Shown: piece by piece, positions 1 to 9,700 of the stretch
Numbering within the stretch: position 1 is the first letter of the stretch
How the letters are laid out: every line of letters starts with the position of its first letter
NCBI GenBank assembly: GCA_964595205.1
Contig: CAZQOQ010000001.1
Location: 62,001 to 126,000, forward strand
Reading direction: 5' to 3'
DNA: 64,000 nucleotides
Source of the DNA: JADKIH01 sp964595205
GTDB lineage: Bacteria; Bacteroidota; Bacteroidia; AKYH767-A; 2013-40CM-41-45
Translations under genes and position numbers: made by a program
Notes under the pieces: model-generated
Database searches by the model: none
What the model saw: the letters and a program-made list of their open reading frames with translations, nothing else
What the model was told of the DNA's origin: nothing

Positions 1-181
1 CGAAATTGCTTGAAGAAAACAAATACTGTTTCTGAAACGAACACGTGCCTGGTTGAAAGCGGGTTTTTCAAACCACCGATTTTCATTTTTTCAGTTATTA
101 GAGTCATTGCCATGTAATATTGGATAATTTTTACATTTTGTTAATAAGACTTCTGTGAAAGGGCTTACCTTTGCAGAATCG
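1..181. other. Left edge, no assignable gene
   Basis: Forward frame 1 is open from the edge to a TAA at 115-117, but the 38 residues show no recognisable motif, so it may be the tail of a gene or chance. Around 51-76 a stretch reading GGTTGAAA then TTCAAACC can fold imperfectly and is followed by a T-rich run, which could be a weak terminator of whatever lies to the left. Nothing else is supportable. Confidence 0.3.
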
Positions 182-2770
182 ATGCGATCCCCTAAACGAT
201 TTATCCTACTGCTTTTTATTGCTTTCTCTATGCTCTTCTTTTGTGAAGACGTTAAAGGCGGGTATTTTGAAAAAGTATATGGTCATGATGCCGGGACTAG
301 CGGGTCGTTTTTTGCCAGGACCTCCGATCATGGGTTGATCATTCTTGGAGATGCCCTCGATTCTGTTCCACATAGCGGATATTATCTGCTGAAGGTCGAC
401 AGCGATGGCATCGTTCAGTGGGAAAAGAAAATTATCGATGCTTTCGATGCATTCAGCTATTCGATTACCACCCTGAATGACGGCAGGATCGTGCTGCTTG
501 GAACTCATACAGGCGTCGTTTACCAGATCGTTGCAGAAGTTATGGTATTCGATTCGGCTGGAAATTTTCTGAATGCTGCTGTTTATCCTCCATTCAACGG
601 TTGGGGAACGGCAGGAATTTCAATGACGAATTCGGGCGACTCCAGTGTATCAATCATTCTTTATAACGACGGATTTATTTCCAATAATTACTACAGCGTC
701 TTTTCACTGAATACCGATCTGAGCACGAGGTGGAGCGACTTTGTCGGTTTCGATGGTTCCTTCACGCAGTCACATGGTATTACATCATCCCTGAACGGTC
801 ACCTCTATACCTTGTCATACTACGAAGAATATTTTTACAGTACCATTCCGGCTTTTCGTGTAACGCATATCAGGGAACACAGGAATGACGGAACTCTGCG
901 CCTGGATTCAATATATGAATTCAATTGCGTTACAAATGCAATATACGTAACGGCAGACAGCGGTGCAGTGATTTGCGGCACTCAGGATACGGCAGTGCAA
1001 AAAGACATTCAGGTGATTCGCATCGACAGTTCGGGAAATGTACTCTGGCAAAAACAATTCGGAAGCCGGCTTGATGAGGAGTCGAATGCTATCATACAAA
1101 CAAAGGATCACGGTTTCGCTGTTTTGTCTACCATTGCAGATTCGGTGATACCCGGGCAGCATGACCTGTTGTTAATGAAAATCAGCGAGAATGGCGACAG
1201 CCTCTGGTCACGACAGTTCGGGGGAACATTAAACGAAACCGGCTTGCATCTGGAAGAAGAAAATACCGACCTGGTGATGATGGGCGCAACGAATAGTTTT
1301 AATGATGATCATATCTATGTGGTGCGAACAGACTCTATGGGACTTCTTGAGCTGCCCTATATGATTGATTTTTCCGGACGATATTATTGTGAGGGCGATA
1401 CTGCAACGCTGCATATTTCTCCTCCTGTTCCACCAGGTTCTCATATCACATGGTCGAACGGCGATACAATAAATCCTGTAAGAGTCACCCAAACAGGAAA
1501 TTATTTTGCAATCGTCACCGATTCCGATGGAGTTTCTTTTCAGACTCCCGTTACACCGGTATATTTTTCTGCACAGCCAAATGCTCATTTTGGCCTGGAT
1601 ACCTTGCGGCTATGCAGTGGAACGGCCTTAACCGATACGGCGGAATACGAGCCTGTTAATATGTATCAGTGGTTCTATAACGACACTTTATTGGCGGGAG
1701 AAACGAATCCATATTTAACCCCGCAGCTTCCCGGCAATTATCAACTGGTCGTGAGTAATTATTGTACGAGCGACACCGGCACTTCTTACCTGGATACACT
1801 TTATGATTTACCTGCTGTTCCCGTGATTACTTCCCCGTCCGTTGACTTTGTATGCGCCGGTGACAGCCTGCCCATTTCCATTTCAGGAATTGCCGGCGAA
1901 ACATACCAGTGGTACATGACCGATAACATTATGAATACACCGATTGCCGGAGAAAACGATACTACATACTATGTTCATGAAACAGGATGGTACCTGGTAG
2001 AAGCGACAAATGTCAATGGCTGTAGTGTATTCTCCTGGTCGTATCCGGTATTTTATGACCTCGCACAGGAATTCATCGACCCAAATGGTCCGACTCATTT
2101 CTGCAAAGGAGGAGAAGTGGTATTGTCGATGGCAAACGGTTCCAACTTTTTATGGTCGAACGGACAAACTACACAGGCTATTACCGTGAACAGTGCCGGT
2201 GATTATTTTGTTTTCTTTATCAACGAGAATAATTGTCCGAAGATTTCAGACACTGTTTCAATTACCGTTTTTAATAATCCATTGGTTAATATCGGAGCAG
2301 ACACCACCAGTTGCAGTTCTGATTCAATATTACTCGATGCGGGGCCGGGTTATAATAATTACGTGTGGAGCGATGGCTCTGCAAACCAAACGCTGTTTGC
2401 TTTCTCGGCAGGACCATTCCCCGATACAACCGAATATAACGTTACAGTTATTGATACGAATGGATGCACTAATGGTGACACGATTTCCATTCTCTTCGAC
2501 ATCTGCATCGATATTGAAGAACTCCCTGGCCGGAATACTTTGATTTTTCCCAACCCTGTAATGCATGGAGAAAAGCTTTCATTTGTCGGTATCGGCTTGT
2601 CGGCCGTCTCTATTAAATTGACTGACGTTTTGGGAAAGGAGGTCTTTTTACTGGAATCAATTCAGGGAAATGGATTTGTCATTCCTGGTGAAATAGTCCC
2701 CGGTGTCTATTTTTATACAATTTTTCAAAGGTCTGCCCTCATATCTGCAGGAAAACTCATTGTAAATTAA
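182..2770 (+). CDS. Secreted multidomain protein with T9SS type A sorting domain
   Basis: Probable cell-surface or secreted protein exported by Sec and then the type IX system. I start it at the ATG at 182, not the in-frame GTG at 155, because the ATG directly precedes a basic N-terminus and a hydrophobic stretch (signal peptide, about residues 1-26). The first about 400 residues carry repeats ending in patterns such as W-x-K/R-QFG-G, typical of delta-60/beta-propeller repeats. The middle is a series of Ig/PKD-like units with the recurring W-SNG-x-T motif and many Cys. The last about 75 residues begin FPNPV and end GKLIVN, the classic T9SS type A C-terminal domain. No enzymatic motif is visible. 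It ends 28 bases before the next gene on the same strand. Role unknown; adhesion is a guess. Confidence 0.8.
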   Translation: MRSPKRFILLLFIAFSMLFFCEDVKGGYFEKVYGHDAGTSGSFFARTSDHGLIILGDALDSVPHSGYYLLKVDSDGIVQWEKKIIDAFDAFSYSITTLNDGRIVLLGTHTGVVYQIVAEVMVFDSAGNFLNAAVYPPFNGWGTAGISMTNSGDSSVSIILYNDGFISNNYYSVFSLNTDLSTRWSDFVGFDGSFTQSHGITSSLNGHLYTLSYYEEYFYSTIPAFRVTHIREHRNDGTLRLDSIYEFNCVTNAIYVTADSGAVICGTQDTAVQKDIQVIRIDSSGNVLWQKQFGSRLDEESNAIIQTKDHGFAVLSTIADSVIPGQHDLLLMKISENGDSLWSRQFGGTLNETGLHLEEENTDLVMMGATNSFNDDHIYVVRTDSMGLLELPYMIDFSGRYYCEGDTATLHISPPVPPGSHITWSNGDTINPVRVTQTGNYFAIVTDSDGVSFQTPVTPVYFSAQPNAHFGLDTLRLCSGTALTDTAEYEPVNMYQWFYNDTLLAGETNPYLTPQLPGNYQLVVSNYCTSDTGTSYLDTLYDLPAVPVITSPSVDFVCAGDSLPISISGIAGETYQWYMTDNIMNTPIAGENDTTYYVHETGWYLVEATNVNGCSVFSWSYPVFYDLAQEFIDPNGPTHFCKGGEVVLSMANGSNFLWSNGQTTQAITVNSAGDYFVFFINENNCPKISDTVSITVFNNPLVNIGADTTSCSSDSILLDAGPGYNNYVWSDGSANQTLFAFSAGPFPDTTEYNVTVIDTNGCTNGDTISILFDICIDIEELPGRNTLIFPNPVMHGEKLSFVGIGLSAVSIKLTDVLGKEVFLLESIQGNGFVIPGEIVPGVYFYTIFQRSALISAGKLIVN

Positions 2771-2798
2771 TTCGTATATAGCCTATCTTTACGGTTCA

Positions 2799-3209
2799 AT
2801 GAGAAAGGAAATTCAACGGGCTTTTATTTATGCGGTTGCGCTATGTGTCTTGATTTCTGGCAATGGTATTGTTCTTTCAATTCATACCTGTTTTTCAAAA
2901 TCAGTAAAGGACGTATCTCTTTTTAATAACAATTCATGTTGCAATTCAAAAAAAAATGAGTGCGGTTCAGAAAGACACGATGAAAACCCGAGCCTGAATT
3001 CTAAATGCTGTTCACTTGAGATTACGTACAACAAGATCAATACTTCTTTTTTACCCCAGAAATCATTCGAAATTCCACCCCTGACTTTTTTCTCAACTCC
3101 TGTTTTTATATCCTGTTTTTCTACAACAGTCGATGTTCCGGTTGATCATTTTATACCTCCTTTACCGTCGAATTCACTTCCGGTAGCCTTTCACCAGTTG
3201 TTAATCTGA
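2799..3209 (+). CDS. HYC_CC_PP-type small secreted Cys-rich protein
   Basis: A 136-residue protein with an N-terminal hydrophobic helix (about residues 8-27), then an HTC motif, two CC pairs (one in SCCNS, one in KCCSLE) and a C-terminal IPPLPS motif. This spacing is that of the Bacteroidota family called HYC_CC_PP after those motifs; here the first motif reads HTC. Function is not established, but members are commonly found next to TonB receptors and heavy-metal-associated (HMA) proteins, exactly as here. The Cys and His pattern suggests metal contact, which is inference. A possible promoter (TTG at 2760-2762, 21-base spacer, TATCTTTA at 2784-2791) lies at the end of the preceding gene. The gap to the TonB receptor is 76 bases. 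Confidence 0.75.
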   Translation: MRKEIQRAFIYAVALCVLISGNGIVLSIHTCFSKSVKDVSLFNNNSCCNSKKNECGSERHDENPSLNSKCCSLEITYNKINTSFLPQKSFEIPPLTFFSTPVFISCFSTTVDVPVDHFIPPLPSNSLPVAFHQLLI

Positions 3210-3285
3210 GAATTTAGCTGAATCAATTTAAAGTGCTATTTATCAGCGCTTAGTAAATGTTGTTTCATCTGATAATTCTCATATA

Positions 3286-5481
3286 ATGTTCAAGAAAATA
3301 CAGGTTATTCTATATACCTTATTTTTTAACCAGGTTGTAGCACAGAGTCAAATCACAGGTCTTGTGTATGAAATTGACAAAGGAATTGAGCGGTCAATTC
3401 CGGGGGCGACAATTTATTGGCTCAATGGAAAAGGAAGTACGGTAAGTGATGTAAATGGCGGATTCTTTTTAAGTATCCCGGACAGTCTTCCGGCAGACCT
3501 CATCTTCTCATTTCCCGGGTTTACTAACGATACGGTTTCTGTGATGAACCGGATTCCTCTCAAGGTCTATCTGAAAAAGTCTGTTGATTTGAAGCAGGTC
3601 GATGTAAATGCCCGAAAGGAAGATCTGGCTGTCTCTACCATAAAACCATTGAATTCGGAAAAGATAACCCAAAGGGAATTGTTGAAAGCTGCTTGCTGTA
3701 ATCTGTCGGAAGCCTTTGAGACCAATCCGTCAGTGAATGTGTCTTACAAAGATGCAGTCACAGGTGTAAAGGAAATACAACTGCTCGGACTGGGTGGCAT
3801 CTATGTACAGATGCAGAGTGAGAATATTCCTGATATGAGGGGACTCGCAGGAATTTATGGTCTGACCTACGTGCCGGGTCCATGGATCGAGTCTATCCAA
3901 CTTACCAAAGGTTCAGGTTCGGTGATCAATGGTTTTGAATCGACTACCGGACAGATCAACGTAGAATACAAGAAGCCGGATGATAAGGAACAGCCGCGTT
4001 TCTTCCTTAATTTATTTGCCGACGAATGGCAGGGGATGGAGGCAAATGCCATCTTTAAACACAAGATTAATCAGCACTGGAGTACGATGTTGATGCTTCA
4101 CGGACGAAGAATGGATAACGAAGTCGACAGGAACGATGACGGATTCATGGACATTCCCAATAACAGTTCCTTCAATGTCTATAACCGATGGATGTATCAC
4201 AGCGGCAAGAGACTGGAATCGCAGATAAACTTCAAGTTTTTATCTGATGAGGTCAATGGTGGTCAGACCGAAGAAATTACTAATCCCCGTTATCTCACCA
4301 ATGTAAATACGAAACGTGCAGAAGTGTCTGCTAAACTGGGCTTCGTTTTTCCTGAAACGCCTTCAAAGAGTATTGGGAATATCGTTCAGTTCACTTATCA
4401 CGACATGAAGTCGGTCTTCGGTCTCAAAACCTATGATGCAACTGAGAAGTCGCTTTATGTTCAGAGTATTTACCAGGATATCTTCGGCCAAAGCAATCAT
4501 CAGTATCGTACAGGCTTCACCTACAGGTACAATTTACTGGATCAGCAATTCACGGGTTTACCCGGTAAGGTTGAAGAGAATACGCCTGGATTGTTTTTTG
4601 AATATACTTATAGTTACCTGGATAAATTCACCGTCATCGTTGGCGCGAGAGGAGATTATATCAATGTCGAAGATTTTTTATTCACGCCCAGAATTCACGG
4701 CAAGTACAATTTCGACGACAGTTTCATCTTTCGTTTCAGCGCAGGTAAGAGTTACAGGAATCCTTACCTGATTGCAGATCACATTTCCGTGCTGGCCTCT
4801 TCACGAGCCATCGATTTCAGGGAGAGCATCGAACCCGAGAGGGCCTGGAACTATGGAGTAAACCTGACGAAGAAGTTCAATGTAAAAGCAAGGGAGTTTA
4901 CCTTCAGCGCAGATGCATACCGTACCGATTTTATCGATCAGCTGGTCGTGGACACTTATACCGATTCGACGGTGATTTCTTTTTATAATCTTGTCGGTAA
5001 ATCATACAGCAACAGCCTTCAGTTTACGCTGAACATGGAGATTCTCACAACTCTAAACGTTCGCCTTGCATACAAACTGGATGATGTACAGTCTACGTTC
5101 AATGGGAAGACGCAGCAACAACCACTCATATCGAGAAACAGGGCGTTGGCAACGATCTCTGCTTCCACAGAAAATGAGCATTGGAAGTTCGACTATACGC
5201 TGATATGGGAAGGTAAGAAGAAGCTGCAGAATGTGTATTCAGATTCCAACGAGGAAAAGAAGGAATATTCACCTTCTTATCTGGTAATGAATGCACAGGT
5301 TACGAAGGTGTTCAGAAGAATGGAGTTATATGCAGGCGTTGAAAATATCCTGGATTTTCGTCAGACCGATCCCATCATTCATCCGGAAAACCCATTCGGA
5401 AATTCTTTTGACGCAACGAATGTATGGGGTCCTATTCAGGGAAGAAGAATCTATGCAGGATTACGATTATCAATAAAATAA
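3286..5481 (+). CDS. TonB-dependent outer-membrane receptor, probable metal substrate
   Basis: Outer-membrane active transporter driven by TonB. It has a signal peptide (about 1-19), a carboxypeptidase-regulatory-like domain (about 22-105), a plug (about 115-230) containing the phrase GSGSVINGFESTTGQINVEY typical of the plug end, and a 22-strand barrel ending in the aromatic-rich AGLRLSIK. The length of 731 residues is usual for the non-SusC class. A CC pair lies at the start of the plug. It sits between a Cys-rich HYC_CC_PP protein and an HMA-domain protein with a gap of only 23 bases downstream. The context suggests copper or another soft metal rather than glycans (there is no SusD). Substrate is inferred from neighbours only. 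Confidence 0.88.
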   Translation: MFKKIQVILYTLFFNQVVAQSQITGLVYEIDKGIERSIPGATIYWLNGKGSTVSDVNGGFFLSIPDSLPADLIFSFPGFTNDTVSVMNRIPLKVYLKKSVDLKQVDVNARKEDLAVSTIKPLNSEKITQRELLKAACCNLSEAFETNPSVNVSYKDAVTGVKEIQLLGLGGIYVQMQSENIPDMRGLAGIYGLTYVPGPWIESIQLTKGSGSVINGFESTTGQINVEYKKPDDKEQPRFFLNLFADEWQGMEANAIFKHKINQHWSTMLMLHGRRMDNEVDRNDDGFMDIPNNSSFNVYNRWMYHSGKRLESQINFKFLSDEVNGGQTEEITNPRYLTNVNTKRAEVSAKLGFVFPETPSKSIGNIVQFTYHDMKSVFGLKTYDATEKSLYVQSIYQDIFGQSNHQYRTGFTYRYNLLDQQFTGLPGKVEENTPGLFFEYTYSYLDKFTVIVGARGDYINVEDFLFTPRIHGKYNFDDSFIFRFSAGKSYRNPYLIADHISVLASSRAIDFRESIEPERAWNYGVNLTKKFNVKAREFTFSADAYRTDFIDQLVVDTYTDSTVISFYNLVGKSYSNSLQFTLNMEILTTLNVRLAYKLDDVQSTFNGKTQQQPLISRNRALATISASTENEHWKFDYTLIWEGKKKLQNVYSDSNEEKKEYSPSYLVMNAQVTKVFRRMELYAGVENILDFRQTDPIIHPENPFGNSFDATNVWGPIQGRRIYAGLRLSIK

Positions 5482-5504
5482 ATTTAATTTAAACTAATAG
5501 TAAA

Positions 5505-5852
5505 ATGAAAAAAGCAGCATTCATCCTGATACTTTTGTCAGGCCTGGTTTTGCAGGCCATTTCGCAGACCGATACGTTAAACATTCAAACTTCCGCTCAA
5601 TGCGAGACATGCAAGAAGACACTGGAAAATGACATGTCGTTCGTGAAAGGCGTAAAGAAATCGGTATTAGATCTTGATACAAAAATCCTCACGGTAGTAT
5701 ATAATCCTGAAAAAACCGATCCGGGAAAACTCCGTGTTGCCGTAACAAAAATTGGTTACGATGCCGACTCGTTAAAAGCCGATCCAAAGGCATATAAGCG
5801 TTTGCCCGACTGTTGTAAAAAGCCGGAGGGAAACGAACCGTTGAAACACTGA
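5505..5852 (+). CDS. Secreted heavy-metal-associated (HMA) domain protein
   Basis: A 115-residue protein with a signal peptide (about 1-21, ending AISQ) followed by one HMA ferredoxin-like domain. The metal-binding CETC motif is at about residues 34-37, in the usual position after the first strand (IQTSAQCETC). The C-terminus adds a CC pair in the sequence DCCKKPEG. HMA domains bind Cu(I) or similar ions and pass them between partners. The signal peptide places this one in the periplasm, where it could load or unload the TonB receptor 23 bases upstream. Cotranscription with that receptor is likely. Whether the ion is copper, mercury or zinc cannot be read from the sequence. Confidence 0.85.
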   Translation: MKKAAFILILLSGLVLQAISQTDTLNIQTSAQCETCKKTLENDMSFVKGVKKSVLDLDTKILTVVYNPEKTDPGKLRVAVTKIGYDADSLKADPKAYKRLPDCCKKPEGNEPLKH

Positions 5853-5875
5853 TTTATTTTGTAAGCAATCCTCGT

Positions 5876-6682
5876 TCAGTAGGTGGAGAAATCAAAATTG
5901 ATCAACGGGCCATTCATGAGCACTGGTTCTTTGCTCCAAGTCTCGATCATGTTTCTGTGCCGGATCACGATGTATTGGTTCTGATTGATGAAGTCCGCAG
6001 GAAATACCGCCTGCGCATTTCCATCTGTATGCAGAATAGTTTTTACAATCGCATTGGTTGCATAAGGAAAGACATCATCGTGTAGTTCGACTGTAACTGT
6101 ATCGCAGGCAGTTTCATCACTGCTTATTCCCAGATTAAAAAGTACGGCCTGCATTTGACCGATGCCAAGATAAAAGCCTTCGATAAACATTTTAACATTG
6201 AGTGTTAAAGAACTGCAATTATTAACAACGACCTCCGTTTTCTGACTCATCAGGCAGCCGGTTGTCAATTCCGCGGTGAGTGTATACGTTCCGGCAGTCA
6301 GCGGAGACGCAGGTATTGAAACATTTTGCGCGTTGGAAAAAAATCCACCCGGACCGGTCCACGAATATGAAATGGCAGCCACACTTGTTCCTGATAGCAG
6401 AATCACATCGCCGTCGCATACGGGACTGTTACTGGTAATTGTTATGTGCGCAAACATCTCACCGGATGGATCGGCAAAAGACGCCGACTGATAGCCGGCT
6501 ATGCTTCTCGCAACGGGTGGACAGGGTAGTGGTGTTGTTCTGCCACCCGAACCTGTTGTTGGAATCTGTGCAACCAGGCTCTGGCAACAAGTAAATATTA
6601 TTAACATGAAAATCCGTTTTGAAATTTTTTCGTACGGAATTTGTTTCGGAATTTTCATATGACTTAAAATATTTTTTTTCAT
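5876..6682 (-). CDS. Secreted protein with Ig-like unit and Bacteroidota C-terminal module
   Basis: A 268-residue protein, probably exported: a basic N-terminus followed by a hydrophobic segment ending SLVAQ (about 22-39). ATGs at residues 1 and 9 are both possible. Residues about 75-155 form an Ig/PKD-like unit (YSWTGPGGF, then a GTYTL strand). Residues about 157-268 match a module also present near the end of the LamG protein at 33288-37964: F-I-E-G-F-Y-x-G opening, a C-D-T-V core, HRN-x-IETWS, and a final FDFS. Unlike that protein it stops right after FDFST and has no dockerin or T9SS domain. It lies 76 bases downstream of the RHS gene on the same strand and may be cotranscribed with it. 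Function unknown; no enzymatic residues seen. Confidence 0.65.
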   Translation of the reverse strand: MKKNILSHMKIPKQIPYEKISKRIFMLIIFTCCQSLVAQIPTTGSGGRTTPLPCPPVARSIAGYQSASFADPSGEMFAHITITSNSPVCDGDVILLSGTSVAAISYSWTGPGGFFSNAQNVSIPASPLTAGTYTLTAELTTGCLMSQKTEVVVNNCSSLTLNVKMFIEGFYLGIGQMQAVLFNLGISSDETACDTVTVELHDDVFPYATNAIVKTILHTDGNAQAVFPADFINQNQYIVIRHRNMIETWSKEPVLMNGPLINFDFSTY

Positions 6683-6758
6683 TAGATTTTATTTTTATCC
6701 TATGAATAAATTATCCCAACCGCTTTCAATCATATGCGAATATTTTCTGCAATTATCT

Positions 6759-9700
6759 TTATCGTTCAAATCCCGGCTCTATCGGTGGCATCAGTCTCTC
6801 TTTTGCTTTCCTGTCTTCTTCCCTTTGTTTATCCAATTCGGCCTGTTTTTTCATTGCTTTAATGAATTCATCAATCGGATTTGGGCCCACTCTTCCACGC
6901 AGAAGCCACAGTATATATTGACCATATAATGGACCCAGGTCAGGTCCGGCAGGCGCAGGTGCCGGATCTTTCTTTTCTTTATCCGGTGACTTGCCTCCAT
7001 CTGTTGACGGTGTTCCGGAACTCTTACCTTCACGAGCTTTTTCGGCCAGTTTTCCCAGGACTCCGCCTGGACCACCGGGATGATTTCCGCCGATTATTCC
7101 TCCAACACCTTTCTTAACTTCTTTTCCAAGCTGGCCAGCAGAAGGCGGACAGCCGGGTTGTGCGGGTTCTTTTTGCGGTTCATTTCCTTTTGGTTCAGGA
7201 TATGATCCTGCAGGTGGTCTCACAGACGATCCACCATTTACTTTCGGCAGCTGTGGACTTGTTGGAGGTTTGGAAGGCTGTTCATCGCCTTTCTTTACCG
7301 GCGGCCGGGTGGCTCCGGGTGGAACAGGAGGTGGTGTTGGCTTGGGCCTTGGTGTTTCAGGCTCTTTTTTCTCCCCGGGAAGGTCTTCGAATTTTGAACC
7401 GGTCGGCACATCGGCTGTTTCTCCCGACTTAAGAATAATTGTTGCACCATCAGGCGTCGTAACCTTCGTGCCGTTTTTCCCTCCCGTAACAACTATTAGT
7501 CCGGTAGGATCAAACCAGTTTACCGGGTTATTTCCAACATAACTGTAGTGATTGCCGATGTTATAAATATCCGACCAGTTTCCATATGGATCCCGTTGAA
7601 CAAACCTGCCCCATTCCGGCTTGTATGATCGTGCGCGGTTATTGTACATTCCGGTCTCAGTATCGTATTCCTTTCCCTCATACAAATAATTGTTTCCAAT
7701 TACAGATCCAGGAATCAGTGTAAACGAACTGTTGTAGAAGGCCGGCTTGCCATAAGCATCATATTCATATTGCTCTGCTATATTTCCCGAATTGTCCGTC
7801 ACTGCCGCAACAGAACCGTTTGCGTTGGAACTATAATAATAATCCAGACCGGCTCGCTGCATGGAAACTATGTCGTCCAGCCAGTTGCCATACACATATG
7901 TTGCTTTAACCACATTCAATGCATCACATTCTTCAATCACCCTTTCTCCTTCGAAGAAATAATTTGTTGTGCCGGATGGTGTGTTTTTCTGAATCCTTCT
8001 TCCCAAGGCATCATATTTATAAGAGGCAGTAAGCCCTCCATCAACAGAAAGTATCCTGTTTTCAAAATCATATGTATACGTATGCGATCCGTCACTAACC
8101 GCATTTCCGTTTGCATCGTATGTTGGGTTAATCACAGGACCCATATTAATGGCTGTATATTTGTTTACAGCGTCAGAAGTATATGATGTTATTGACAGGT
8201 TTTTAACGACTGATGTCCGGTTACCGGCGCCGTCGTAATTAAATTGAGTCTGGGTGTGTGGCAGTGGAATGTTCGATCCAAGTAAAACACCTTCTTTTAA
8301 ATTCGTAAGCCTGTCATTGGAATCATATCCGAATTGTTGTGAATTATTCGTGTGATGTGCTTTTAATTCGTACTTCCTGTTTCCTTCGTTATCAATTTCG
8401 TAATTAAAATCCGCAACAATGGCTCCGGAACTATGCCTGAGTTTGGTCAGCCAGTCATTCGAACTATAAGAATATTCAGAGAGAATACCATTTTTCAAAG
8501 TACGCGTCAGGAGACGATCTGCCGGATCATAAGTGAATGCTGCCAGATCAATTCCGCTTTCTTTTACTGATGTCAGTCGCGTCCTGTAGTCGTAACTTTC
8601 TGCTATACTCCGGCCACCGGGATAAATCACATTTCGTTTATGATTCGGCGTGTCATAAATAAATGATGAAGTCCTGCCATTCAACGATTCTGAAGTCAAC
8701 CTGCCGGCATTGTCGTAAGTGTAATTCACCACTGCATTATTATTTGTAGCGCTGATCAGTGAACCTTCGTTATCATAAGAATAAGAATTGTCATTCATGC
8801 CCGGATAGTTAATCGTAATCATCCTGTCCAGCGCGTCGTAAGCATACTGAGTTGTATTGCCATTATTATCGATTCTGGTAATCACGTTTCCGGACAGATC
8901 GTATGAATAATTGTTTGAAGTTCCATCTGCCATCGTTTCCACGATGAGCCTGTCATTATTATCATATGTATAAGCAGTACTGTTGCCATTGTCATCAGTG
9001 ATGGAAATTGTATTCCCCATCGCATCGTATGCTATAGCAGTCTGGTCACCGGATGGAAGTGTAGTGGATACTAACCTGTCGAGCGGATCAAATGAAAAGT
9101 TCGTCGTATGCAGGTTTCTGTCTGTAGTTGAAATGACGTTACCCTGAGGATCATAAGCATTCGAACCGTTAAATCCACCGGGATCGGTGAATGAAATTTT
9201 CCGGTTCAGGGCATCATACGCATATGTTGTGGTATTGCCATTGCCGTCGCTTTCTGAAATCAGATTCGAATTTGCATCGTAAGAATATGTGGCAATGGTT
9301 CCTGATAAGTCTGTAGCCGAAGTCAAACGGTCAGCCGCATCATAGCTGTAAGTAATCACATTTCCCCATGGTGTTGTTGATGAAATAATTTTTCCAACCG
9401 CATCGTATGCAGTCGTGTACGTCTCGCCAGGAGGGTTAGAATGTGTTACTCTCCTGTTGAGAGCGTCATACGTATAGGTGGATGTATGTCCGTTCCGGTC
9501 GGTCAGACTTAAAAGGTTTCCGTGAGAATCGTATGTATAAACAGTCGAATGTCCCAGTGCATCCATACTTGCAATCTGCCTGTTCCTGTTGTTAAATGTA
9601 ATTGTGGTGGAATTTCCTAATGCATCACTTCTTGAAATCTGATTGCCACCTGCATCGTAACCGTATGTTATCGTACCGATCGGCCGATGTATTTCGATTA

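Noticed and set aside
6702..6929. Plus-strand frame over the end of the RHS gene
   Set aside because: It is the shadow of the RHS coding strand, has no recognisable product, and runs into the intergenic space.
6759..7498. Polymorphic toxin C-terminus with immunity gene
   Set aside because: The tail is low-complexity, and the next gene has a signal peptide and an Ig-like domain. No toxin motif could be found, so I keep it as a finding without calling a toxin.
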